Assembly: GCA_042091035.1 (NCBI GenBank)
Contig: JBELIG010000067.1
Span: forward strand, 1 to 14,107
Source: AM-2324 sp042091035
Lineage (GTDB): Bacteria; Bacteroidota; Bacteroidia; Chitinophagales; Saprospiraceae
Direction of reading: 5' to 3'
DNA: 14,107 bases
The notes below the pieces were generated by a model. The model saw nothing but the letters and a program-made list of their open reading frames with translations, ran no database searches and was not told the DNA's origin. Each line of letters begins with the position of its first letter. Within the stretch, counting starts at the first letter, position 1. Below are positions 1 to 6,440 of this stretch, one piece after another. The translations under genes and the position numbers were made by a program.

Positions 1-730
1 TCCAATAATACCCCTCTTGATCTCTAAAAGCCAAGGATCGAAAGGTATAATAGTAAACACCGATACTGGGTATATCATACAATTGCTTATCCTCAATGTA
101 CTTCAGAATATCATCCAAGATTCCAAAATCAAACTCTGTCTTGTAAATGGACTGAGCCGTCAACATATCCAGAGAAGTCTGCAATTTTTCAGATAAAAAA
201 TAGGTGTCTAATTTCTGTGACACTTCCTGCATTTTTTCAAAAACAACTTGCCGCTTTTGAGTAGATAAATACCTGGACTCTTCCAAGTTTTTTTGATAAT
301 CAAACTTATGGTAAATATTATCTATGTATTGAGCATTATCTAACATCCTATTCAACCCCGTTAGGTTAGCTTCAAATTCGCGCTTCAATTGCCTCTCGTG
401 ATAGATCCGAGCCAAACGAATCTTAGTCTCTAACTCGTCCTTCACGGCAGAAGCATAAATCAGATAAGATTCCATAGCTTTCATGAAAAAATAAGCCACC
501 TGCCGCATCTTAGCATCATCAAAAGTCTCCTCCGGGAATAAGACACTGAATATTTTTTCCTTTTCAATCAGATGCTCCTTATCCAGACGCTTGCCATCAA
601 TCAGGTAAGCGAACAGTTGCCGGACATCCTCCCGCTGATTGTGTATAGGAGAATGTAACCACTTTTTTAGTTCACGCAATTCTTTTTTATCAAAGCTGCG
701 TAAGACCTCCACCAGACGGGTTTTTTTCAT
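1..730 (-). CDS. Helical protein of unknown function, Saprospiria-type, 5' part only
   Basis: An open frame runs from an ATG complementary to 728-730 leftward off the window edge, giving about 243 N-terminal residues without a stop. The protein opens MKKTRLVEVLRSFDKKELRE and continues with charged, leucine-rich amphipathic helices. It has no signal peptide, no membrane segment, and no catalytic motif that I recognise. The opening (a 'leucine-rich helix, then K-W-L-x-S-P-x-x-N' segment near residues 23-31, then 'FPEE-x-FDD' near residues 67-73) resembles large all-helical cytoplasmic proteins of roughly 500 residues that I associate with Saprospiria genomes; no function is known to me. The AT-rich leader (a run of A residues before TTTATTTATG) is normal for translation starts in this phylum. 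The C-terminal half lies outside the window, so completeness cannot be judged. It is divergent from the secreted protein at 928, with about 197 bp between them. Confidence 0.8.
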   Translation of the reverse strand, partial: MKKTRLVEVLRSFDKKELRELKKWLHSPIHNQREDVRQLFAYLIDGKRLDKEHLIEKEKIFSVLFPEETFDDAKMRQVAYFFMKAMESYLIYASAVKDELETKIRLARIYHERQLKREFEANLTGLNRMLDNAQYIDNIYHKFDYQKNLEESRYLSTQKRQVVFEKMQEVSQKLDTYFLSEKLQTSLDMLTAQSIYKTEFDFGILDDILKYIEDKQLYDIPSIGVYYYTFRSLAFRDQEGYYW

Positions 731-753
731 AAATAAATTCTATTTTTTTTCAA

Positions 754-761
754 CAAAAATA
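754..761 (-). promoter_or_regulatory. Candidate -7 promoter box for the leftward gene
   Basis: Read on the - strand this is TATTTTTG, a full match to the Bacteroidota sigma-A -7 consensus TAnnTTTG, lying 23 bases upstream of the ATG at 730. A transcript start about 6-7 bases downstream would leave a leader of under 20 bases. The best upstream TTG (complement of 775-777) is only 13 bases away, shorter than the usual 17-23, so the -33 element is poor and the call is tentative. Confidence 0.3.
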
Positions 762-927
762 ACGACTAAAACACCAATAAAGTATGGAAAACAAACAATA
801 TTGCAACACATATTTAGTTAAACAACATAAAACAAGCCATTTTTAATCAACTTTTTATGTTTCTTGTCATTGTTTGAACCACAAAAAAGTATGATTTTAG
901 TAGTATCAAAAGAAAGAAACCTGCAGA

Positions 928-3900
928 ATGAATCTTTTAACTATCAGAACAAATATGCTCTGGCTAAAATTGGTACTAACCATTTTAGCTTTTGGTGCTT
1001 GTGGTAATCTACACGCACAGCTCTGGGAAAACTTTATCACTTTCGGAGAAGCGGCAGAAGATAAATCCTATTCCATGCTTCAACTCAAAGACCAGGGATA
1101 CCTCTTGGTTGGTCGACTTGAAGATCCCTCTTCCACTGGTGGAGATGGAGATAAAGATGTTGCAGTCTACAGAACAGATGTAGACGGACGCTTGATTTGG
1201 AAAACCAAAATCGACCCTCAAATTTCAAAGACAGAACGTGGTTTAGACGTTGTAATTGATGATGAAAGTAATATCTACATTGTCGGAGAACTGGATTACT
1301 TCACCAATCCATCATTCGATATTTATCTTGTAAAATTGAACTCCAGAGGAGAAATCATCTGGGATGAGGTTATTGGAGATGCAGATACCAACGAAAGAGC
1401 AAACGCAATAGAAATCACCTCTGATGGTCATTTGATCCTTGCTGGGTCTAAGGAGTCCAATATCGGCTCCGGTAATGGTGGACTTGATGCCTATGCAGCC
1501 AAATTCACACTCGATGGTGATCTAGTCTGGGAACAAACCCTAGGCTACAATCTTGATGACATTGCCAATGACATTCTTGAGCAAGAGAATTTCTACGCAT
1601 TTACTGGAAAATCTAAAAATCCACAAACAGAATCCTACGATATATTTTTAGCAGAACTTGATAAAGAAACTGGCTCTTTGCAGGGAGTCTTCAATCTTAT
1701 CAACACAGCTGAAACAGAAGAAGAAGCTAAAAGCTTTTTATGGGATGCTGACGATTCGTCTTATGTTATTGCAGGACAACAAGATGTAGATGCTGCCAGC
1801 AGCAACATGATCTGGACAAAAGTAAAAATCAATGCAGCAAATCCAGGTACCTTAGAATACCTATGGCAAGAACCCTATGCCCTCTATGATGGTGCAGCTA
1901 ACCTTGGAGATGGTGCAGAAAAAATCATTCAGACAACGGATGGGAAATTTGTGCTTACTGGATTTGAAGAAATCACAGCATCTAAAATCGGTTTCACTAT
2001 TTTAGAGCTCGATGCTGTAGGTACTGGCACAGAATGGACAAAAACATATTTCGATCCTGAAGCCGATCCCATTTTAGCAAAGAATTATTTTGTTAGCGAT
2101 TTGGTAGAACGCCCAAATCAGCAGGGATTTGCTGTAACAGGTACACAGTCCAATACAGCTGATATTGGTTCAAATATTTTTCTATTTAGAACAGGGCTAT
2201 TAGGCATCACCTACTCCAACACACTCAAGGGTTTAGTATACAATGACCTTAATGCTGATTGTGGATTTGACAATGGAGAAACACTATTGAAGAATTGGAT
2301 CGTAAAAGCAGTTAGAGCAAGTGATGGATATTCGTATACCAGCAGCACTAACGAACTAGGGGAATACAACATGGTAGTGGACACAGGAAGCTATCAGATT
2401 TCAATCCTCAACAAAAACGACAATTGGGATATCGAAGTTTGTACTTCCACGAATGAAGTCACTTTTAATACATCCAACCAAGAAGAAGTATTCGATTTTG
2501 GTGTGGCACCTAACTTAAACTGCGCTTTCCCATACCTGGAAATCAACACCTCCACGATAGGCGTAGACTGTAATGAAGGTGAAGTTACCTATGCAGTACT
2601 GATTACAAACTACGGTGCCTTTACCAATACAGGGACGGAAGTTGAAGTTATTTTAGATGATAAATACGAATACCTTTCATCGTCTATACCGGCTACGCCT
2701 AACGGGAATACAATTTCTTTTAGTATCGATGATCTGGAGACCAACGAAAACCAAACTTTCACCGTAACTGTTTCGACAGATTGTTCTTTGGCGCTTGACC
2801 TACAAGCATATGAATTCAAGGCAAGCATTGTAGACGCTGAGCTATGCGATCCTGATGGATCTTATGACTTTGCGAACTACGCTGTTGAAGCAAGCTGTAT
2901 CGAGGAAGGTCTTATTGAAGTGACCATAATTAACAGAGGCCCTGCTATTGCTGAGTTATCTGATTACATCATTATTGAGGACATAGTAATAAATAGAGAA
3001 ATAATTGACAATGGTAATCCTATTATAATAAACCCAGGTGGAGATATAAAAGACACCATCTCCTTACAGGACATAGTATCCACGGGACGTATTATTGTAC
3101 CTCAGTCCGACAACTTCCCGGGCAGAAGTATTCCAACAGACTTCTTAGAAGGTTGTGTGGATAACGGAGATGACTTCAATACGGGTTATGTTTTGAATTT
3201 CCTAGAAGATGATGGAGATGGCTTTACAGCTATCGATGTTCAGGAGAACAAGGCTTTGCCTAATGGTAATTATATGGAGGTGACCCCAAGAGGGCTTCCA
3301 AATAATAATGCAATTGCAAGTGAGTCTGGATTGAAATACAGAATCTACTTTGAAAATGAATCCACGGATACTGCATACACAATGACAATCCGAGATACGC
3401 TTCCTGAGCAGACAGTACTTATTCAAGAAGGAAACAGCAGCCATCCATACGCATTTGATGTTTATGAGAATACCGTTGCACGATTTACTTTTGATGAGTC
3501 TCCATTAGCTCCAGGCGAAAGAGGATATGTAGAATTCAAGTTATTCGTTGAGCAGGAGGGTACTGAGGACTGTGAGCCTATTACAAATGCAGCACTTATC
3601 ATCTTTGAAGATCAAGTTCCGATCTTAACAGAGGCAGTATATAATGAACTGTGCGGAGATTATGCGGAGTTTGTAGAGATTGTAGATACACCACTGGCAC
3701 CAAATGTTCCAGAACTGGATCTGTCAATCTATCCGAATCCATTCCAAACAGAATGCACTATAGAATTAAAAGGATTGGATGTTTACTTCTGGTCTATGGA
3801 GTTATATACACTTTCTGGGAAACTTGTTCAAACGCATAACTCCAGCAGTGAGACACTAACACTAAGCAAAGCAGGACTAGACAGTGGCATATACATTGTA

Positions 3901-3954
3901 AAAGTACTTGCTGATAATCAAATCGTTAAAACTGCAAAACTGGTTGTACACTAA
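928..3954 (+). CDS. Secreted beta-propeller-like repeat protein with T9SS type A sorting domain
   Basis: A 1008-residue exported protein. Residues 1-31 form a signal peptide (hydrophobic core LWLKLVLTILAFGA, cleavage likely around NLHAQ-LW). Residues ~32-430 carry irregular repeats of about 55-60 residues of the type 'D-x-Y-x-x-K-L-x-x-x-G-x-x-x-W-x-x-x-x-G', as in NPSFDIYLVKLNSRG and GLDAYAAKFTLDG; this suggests a beta-propeller. Residues ~432-510 look like an SdrD B/Cna-B-like Ig domain with an Asp/Asn-rich possible Ca2+ loop (YNDLNADCGFDNGE). Residues ~530-925 are beta-sandwich modules, including YRIYFENES near 804. Residues ~930-1008 match the T9SS type A sorting domain: LDLSIYPNPF, then 'Y-T-L-S-G-K' and 'L-x-S-G-I-Y-I-V-K-V'. 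It is expected to cross the outer membrane by T9SS and be released or anchored on the cell surface. Substrate or role is not visible. A second in-frame ATG (955) could also serve as start. It is followed directly by a strong terminator. Confidence 0.9.
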   Translation: MNLLTIRTNMLWLKLVLTILAFGACGNLHAQLWENFITFGEAAEDKSYSMLQLKDQGYLLVGRLEDPSSTGGDGDKDVAVYRTDVDGRLIWKTKIDPQISKTERGLDVVIDDESNIYIVGELDYFTNPSFDIYLVKLNSRGEIIWDEVIGDADTNERANAIEITSDGHLILAGSKESNIGSGNGGLDAYAAKFTLDGDLVWEQTLGYNLDDIANDILEQENFYAFTGKSKNPQTESYDIFLAELDKETGSLQGVFNLINTAETEEEAKSFLWDADDSSYVIAGQQDVDAASSNMIWTKVKINAANPGTLEYLWQEPYALYDGAANLGDGAEKIIQTTDGKFVLTGFEEITASKIGFTILELDAVGTGTEWTKTYFDPEADPILAKNYFVSDLVERPNQQGFAVTGTQSNTADIGSNIFLFRTGLLGITYSNTLKGLVYNDLNADCGFDNGETLLKNWIVKAVRASDGYSYTSSTNELGEYNMVVDTGSYQISILNKNDNWDIEVCTSTNEVTFNTSNQEEVFDFGVAPNLNCAFPYLEINTSTIGVDCNEGEVTYAVLITNYGAFTNTGTEVEVILDDKYEYLSSSIPATPNGNTISFSIDDLETNENQTFTVTVSTDCSLALDLQAYEFKASIVDAELCDPDGSYDFANYAVEASCIEEGLIEVTIINRGPAIAELSDYIIIEDIVINREIIDNGNPIIINPGGDIKDTISLQDIVSTGRIIVPQSDNFPGRSIPTDFLEGCVDNGDDFNTGYVLNFLEDDGDGFTAIDVQENKALPNGNYMEVTPRGLPNNNAIASESGLKYRIYFENESTDTAYTMTIRDTLPEQTVLIQEGNSSHPYAFDVYENTVARFTFDESPLAPGERGYVEFKLFVEQEGTEDCEPITNAALIIFEDQVPILTEAVYNELCGDYAEFVEIVDTPLAPNVPELDLSIYPNPFQTECTIELKGLDVYFWSMELYTLSGKLVQTHNSSSETLTLSKAGLDSGIYIVKVLADNQIVKTAKLVVH

Positions 3955-3985
3955 AAATGTGAACACATTTTGCATTTCAAACCTT

Positions 3986-4023
3986 CAAAGAGCAATCCAT
4001 TTTTATGGATTGCTCTTTGTTTT
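3986..4023 (+). terminator. Intrinsic terminator after the T9SS protein
   Basis: A perfect 15-bp stem (3986-4000 CAAAGAGCAATCCAT with 4005-4019), a TTTT loop and a TTTT tail at 4020-4023, starting 31 bases after the stop codon. It should end the rightward transcript here, so the later + strand terminators at 4.48-4.91 kb need separate transcripts to explain them. Confidence 0.88.
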
Positions 4024-4087
4024 ATACCTCAAATAATAGTCCAAAAGCTGTTTTTTTGTTAGCCAGCTGACAGTTAACAACTTATCA

Positions 4088-4144
4088 AAAAGGAGTTTTT
4101 AGACTAAAATCATACTTAAAAACACCTTTTATTACTTTTTTTTT
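4088..4144 (+). repeat. AT-rich inverted repeat followed by a T9 run
   Basis: AAAAGG-A-GTTTTTA at 4088-4101 pairs with TAAAAAC-A-CCTTTT at 4117-4130. This gives 13 pairs with one A-A mismatch around a 15-base loop, and nine T follow at 4136-4144. It could be a weak second terminator or just AT-rich structure. The rest of 4024-4286 is very AT-rich, and I see no gene in it on either strand. Confidence 0.45.
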
Positions 4145-4286
4145 AAAAATTAATTTTTATTTCAATCAACATTTAATGGATTTCATCTTGGGCAAAAACT
4201 CAATAAAACAATGGGTTATAGGAATAAAAATTAAATATCCCCCTTATAATAAGTCGATTTTTCTTCAACAAAATTTAATATTTGTC

Positions 4287-4318
4287 ATTGCGAAGGCATA
4301 AATCTGGTTGCATATTTG
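4287..4318 (+). promoter_or_regulatory. Candidate promoter for the first small-RNA unit
   Basis: ATTG at 4287-4290, then 20 bases, then CATATTTG at 4311-4318. This fits the Bacteroidota pattern TTTG-N19-21-TAnnTTTG with one mismatch in each box. It predicts a transcript start near 4325, just before the first structured unit and with no coding frame behind it. No equally good promoter was found before the other two units. Confidence 0.4.
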
Positions 4319-4408
4319 TATTGTCAACGGGAGTAAAGGCTACAAGACTTGAAACCGGAAGCAAAACAAAAAGTACAGCAAATGAGCTGTCAAGATATAG
4401 TAAACCGC

Positions 4409-4429
4409 TTTTTTCATGAGATTATAATT
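4409..4429 (+). repeat. Conserved box, copy 1 (T6 + CATGAGATTATAATT)
   Basis: First of three exact copies of T5-CATGAGATTATAATT. This copy is followed by AAAG rather than the TGTT found after the other two. On the - strand the box reads AATTATAATCTC-ATG-AAAAAA, i.e. a start codon with an AT-rich leader and two lysine codons. Confidence 0.9.
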
Positions 4430-4461
4430 AAAGTCTCAAAAACCGATTACATTAAAACACA

Positions 4462-4485
4462 GAGGTCGGGATTAGCTCCGACCTC
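4462..4485 (+). terminator. GC-rich 3' hairpin of unit A, weak terminator
   Basis: Eight perfect pairs, GAGGTCGG (4462-4469) with CCGACCTC (4478-4485), and an 8-base loop. It is followed by ACCTTTA, a poor T tract, so it is weaker as a terminator than the matching hairpins of units B and C. Confidence 0.5.
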
Positions 4486-4664
4486 ACCTTTAGCGGTTTC
4501 TATAAAATTGAAATTTAATACGCGCAAAAATCTTTAAGTTGATTTGTGTTACTAATAAGAAAAAATAATTAGCACTTACAATTTTTAATCATCCCCTTAA
4601 CGATAAACCACAAAGATCTAATTCTGGATGAGGTACGTGACTCAAAAACCGACAGTAGATTTTG

Positions 4665-4702
4665 TGGAATGCTCCTTCATAATGATGAAGGAGTCCATTC
4701 CA
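4665..4702 (+). other. Long hairpin in unit B
   Basis: 7 + 9 base pairs, with TC bulged on the 3' side (4694-4695) and loop AATG (4681-4684). There is no T run after it, so it is a structural or regulatory hairpin rather than a terminator. The arms are AT/GC mixed, unlike random AT-rich spacer. Confidence 0.75.
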
Positions 4703-4723
4703 AATTTGCGCGATAAGATATAG

Positions 4724-4745
4724 TTTTTTTCATGAGATTATAATT
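4724..4745 (+). repeat. Conserved box, copy 2 (T7 + CATGAGATTATAATT)
   Basis: Identical to copies 1 and 3 over T5-CATGAGATTATAATT, and identical to copy 3 for four more bases (TGTT). It lies 21 bases after the unit B hairpin and 11 bases before its terminator. Confidence 0.9.
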
Positions 4746-4756
4746 TGTTGATAGAC

Positions 4757-4784
4757 AGTCGCACCTCAGTGGTGCGACTTTTTT
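4757..4784 (+). terminator. Intrinsic terminator of unit B
   Basis: AGTCGCACC (4757-4765) pairs with GGTGCGACT (4771-4779), nine perfect GC-rich pairs around loop TCAGT, with T6 from 4779 to 4784. This is a textbook + strand intrinsic terminator with no coding gene upstream of it. Confidence 0.82.
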
Positions 4785-4848
4785 AACAAACTCTTAAAAA
4801 AAACACAAAAGAAACTAAAACTCTAGAAATAGAGTTATATAAGAAACA

Positions 4849-4868
4849 TTTTTCATGAGATTATAATT
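4849..4868 (+). repeat. Conserved box, copy 3 (T5 + CATGAGATTATAATT)
   Basis: Same sequence as copies 1 and 2, followed by TGTT as in copy 2. It is 12 bases after the GAAA-loop hairpin and 15 bases before the terminator stem. Confidence 0.9.
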
Positions 4869-4883
4869 TGTTTAATAGCATTG

Positions 4884-4911
4884 AAGGCCGACTCCAAGTC
4901 GGCCTTTTTTT
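4884..4911 (+). terminator. Intrinsic terminator of unit C
   Basis: AAGGCCGACT (4884-4893) pairs with AGTCGGCCTT (4897-4906), ten perfect pairs with a 3-base loop, then T7 (4905-4911). The tail TTTTTTTATTGC is shared with the next terminator at 4965-4976. Confidence 0.85.
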
Positions 4912-4932
4912 ATTGCCCTACTTTTAGATTTG

Positions 4933-4976
4933 GCAATAAAAAAAGCCGACATGTGAATGCCGGCTTTTTTTATTGC
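4933..4976 (-). terminator. Bidirectional terminator downstream of asnS
   Basis: GCAATA7GCCGACAT-type left arm (4933-4952) pairs with 4957-4976 over 20 positions with one A-C mismatch, around loop GTGA. A7 on one side and T7 on the other provide a U tract in both directions. It starts 14 bases past the asnS stop codon and also backs up the unit C terminator on the + strand. Confidence 0.85.
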
Positions 4977-4989
4977 GTAAGAATGAGAA

Positions 4990-6423
4990 TTAAAATTCTG
5001 CATTTCCTGGTGTACGGGGGAAGGCAATCACATCTCTAATATTCGTCATACCAGTGATAAACAACACTATACGTTCGAAGCCCAGTCCGAAACCAGCATG
5101 CTTATTCCCACCAAATCTTCTTAGATCTAGATACCAATCCAGCTCAGCATGCTCAACATCCATCTCAGTCATTCGCGCTTTCAAGACATCTAAACGCTCC
5201 TCACGTTGAGATCCACCAACTACTTCTCCGATACCAGGGAAGAGTATATCCATAGCTGCTACAGTCTTGCCATCTTCATTCATACGCATGTAGAAAGCCT
5301 TTATATCCTTTGGATAGTCTGTAACAATTACCGGCTTTTTGAATTTTTTCTCTACCAACCATCTCTCGTGCTCTGCCTGAAGGTCTACCCCCCACTCTAC
5401 ATCATATTCGAACTTGCCTTTTTTATAAGGCTTAGAACTTCTTAAAAGGTTGATTGCCTCTGAATATGTAATCCTAGCAAAGTCATCCTCTACTACAAAG
5501 CGAAGCGTTTCAATAAGACCCATTGGCCTTCTCAATTCCGCTTTCATGTTCTTCTCGTCATCTTGAATTTTGGCATCCAATATTTTAAGATCATCCATGT
5601 ATTTGTCCAATACATAGTTAATCAAATACTTTACGAATGCTTCAGCAAGATCCATATTGTCTTTAAGGTCTGCAAATGCAACCTCCGGCTCAATCATCCA
5701 AAACTCTGCAAGGTGTCTAGAGGTGTTTGAATTTTCTGCTCTAAAAGTAGGACCAAAAGTATATACCTTACCCATAGCCATAGCTCCGATCTCTGCCTGA
5801 AGTTGCCCCGAAACTGTTAGGTTTGTGGCCTTAGCAAAGAAATCTTGACTATAGTCTATTTTATTATCCTCTGTTCGAGCAGGATTATTTACATCTAGTG
5901 TTGTTACCTGAAACATCTCTCCAGCTCCTTCTGCATCACTACCTGTGATAATAGGCGTATGCATATAGTAGAATCCATTCTCATTGAAAAAGCTGTGTAC
6001 GGCGAAAGCCAAGGCATGTCTCAACCTAAAAATAGAACTAAAAGTATTTGTACGCATTCTGAAATGCGCCTGCTCTCTAAGATACTCCATTGTCTGGCGC
6101 TTAGGCTGAAGTGGATATTTATCCAATTCATTCGCTCCAAGGATTTCGATGGATTCAGCAACAAGCTCAACAGCCTGACCCTTTCCTTGAGACTCTATTA
6201 ACTGTCCTTTTACAGCGATGCATGCATGGAAAGAGATATCCTTAATTATTGCATCATCAAAATTTTCATAATCGACAACTACCTGCAAATTATTGGCACC
6301 ACTTCCGTCATTCAATGCTATGAATCGATTGGCACGAAATGCGCGTACCCAACCTTTTACCTCTATTTGCTCGCCTGTCTTTTGCTCAACAAGTACAGTA
6401 GCAATATCTGTGTGCTTTGCCAT
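4990..6423 (-). CDS. asnS: Asparaginyl-tRNA synthetase
   Basis: Cytoplasmic class IIb synthetase that activates asparagine with ATP and charges tRNA-Asn. The 477-residue product has an N-terminal OB-fold anticodon-binding domain (residues ~1-105, with VKGWVRAFRANRFIALNDGS). The catalytic domain carries motif 2 near 227-244 (TFRAENSNTSRHLAEFWMIE) and motif 3 at 444-455 (GFGLGFERIVLF), followed by the AsnRS-typical ending IRDVIAFPRTPGNAEF. The FRAENSNTSRHLAEFWMIEPE stretch separates it from aspartyl enzymes. The start chosen is the ATG at 6423 (MAKHTDIATV). A further 13 residues upstream would stay open to 6462, but they cover the leader hairpin and look non-coding. Length is normal for the family (about 465-480). 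It ends in the terminator at 4933-4976. A 69-base gap separates it from the DCC gene, so it may have its own start or belong to that transcript. Confidence 0.97.
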   Translation of the reverse strand: MAKHTDIATVLVEQKTGEQIEVKGWVRAFRANRFIALNDGSGANNLQVVVDYENFDDAIIKDISFHACIAVKGQLIESQGKGQAVELVAESIEILGANELDKYPLQPKRQTMEYLREQAHFRMRTNTFSSIFRLRHALAFAVHSFFNENGFYYMHTPIITGSDAEGAGEMFQVTTLDVNNPARTEDNKIDYSQDFFAKATNLTVSGQLQAEIGAMAMGKVYTFGPTFRAENSNTSRHLAEFWMIEPEVAFADLKDNMDLAEAFVKYLINYVLDKYMDDLKILDAKIQDDEKNMKAELRRPMGLIETLRFVVEDDFARITYSEAINLLRSSKPYKKGKFEYDVEWGVDLQAEHERWLVEKKFKKPVIVTDYPKDIKAFYMRMNEDGKTVAAMDILFPGIGEVVGGSQREERLDVLKARMTEMDVEHAELDWYLDLRRFGGNKHAGFGLGFERIVLFITGMTNIRDVIAFPRTPGNAEF

Positions 6424-6440
6424 TGTTCTATATTTATGAT

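Larger units (their letters stand above)
4325..4490 (+). ncRNA. Putative small RNA, unit A of a tandem family
   Basis: No credible + strand gene lies here, yet the stretch has an ordered set of RNA-like parts. There is a motif GACTTGAAACCGG (4346-4358), a 5-bp hairpin ACAGC/GCTGT (4375-4390) and a linker AAGATATAGT (4392-4401). Then come the shared box (4409-4429), the motif CTCAAAAACCGA (4435-4446) and a GC-rich 8-bp hairpin GAGGTCGG/CCGACCTC (4462-4485). AAACCGCT (4402-4409) can also pair with AGCGGTTT (4492-4499), enclosing box and hairpin in one closed fold. From first motif to the end is about 145 bases, nearly the same as in unit B. The 3' hairpin is not followed by a long T run, so the 3' end is uncertain. 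The promoter candidate at 4287-4318 would start the RNA near 4325. I do not recognise a known RNA family. The strand is inferred from the terminators of units B and C. Confidence 0.5.
4632..4784 (+). ncRNA. Putative small RNA, unit B of a tandem family
   Basis: It has the same order of parts as unit A. The motif GACTCAAAAACCGA lies at 4639-4652 (12 bases identical to a motif in unit A). A long 5' hairpin spans 4665-4702: TGGAATG/CATTCCA and CTCCTTCAT/ATGAAGGAG, 16 pairs with a 2-base bulge and an AATG loop. Linker AAGATATAGT lies at 4715-4724 and the shared box at 4724-4745. The terminator AGTCGCACC/GGTGCGACT is at 4757-4779 with T6 to 4784. Motif to end is 146 bases against 145 in unit A. 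A -7-like TAATTCTG at 4619-4626 would place the start near 4632, but no -33 box is visible, so the 5' end is approximate. No + strand gene spans it, and the terminator needs a transcript to end. Confidence 0.55.
4801..4911 (+). ncRNA. Putative small RNA, unit C of a tandem family
   Basis: Third, shorter unit. The 5' hairpin AACTCTA-GAAA-TAGAGTT (4819-4836) is a 7-bp stem capped by a GNRA tetraloop. An ATATAAG linker follows, then the shared box (4849-4868) and terminator AAGGCCGACT/AGTCGGCCTT (4884-4906) with T7 to 4911. The GACT-AAAACCG motif of units A and B is missing or degraded here. No promoter is visible in the A-rich stretch after the unit B terminator, so this RNA may come from read-through and processing. 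The 5' end given is approximate. Confidence 0.5.

Noticed and set aside
639..821. A + strand frame opposite the start of the leftward helical protein
   Set aside because: It is antisense to a clear long coding frame and rich in Phe/Lys/Thr from AT-rich DNA.
4349..4537. A + strand open frame of 62 residues in the intergenic array
   Set aside because: It begins with TTG, runs through the shared box and the GC-rich hairpin of unit A, and has no recognisable protein features. RNA structure explains the stretch better.
4409..4868. Reading the TATAAT inside the box as a sigma-70 -10 promoter element
   Set aside because: This phylum uses TAnnTTTG rather than TATAAT, there is no -35 or -33 element at proper spacing, and transcripts would be only about 20-60 bases long before the terminators.
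4325..4911. CRISPR array
   Set aside because: Only three short boxes with unequal spacing (about 315 and 123 bases), hairpins between them and no cas genes.
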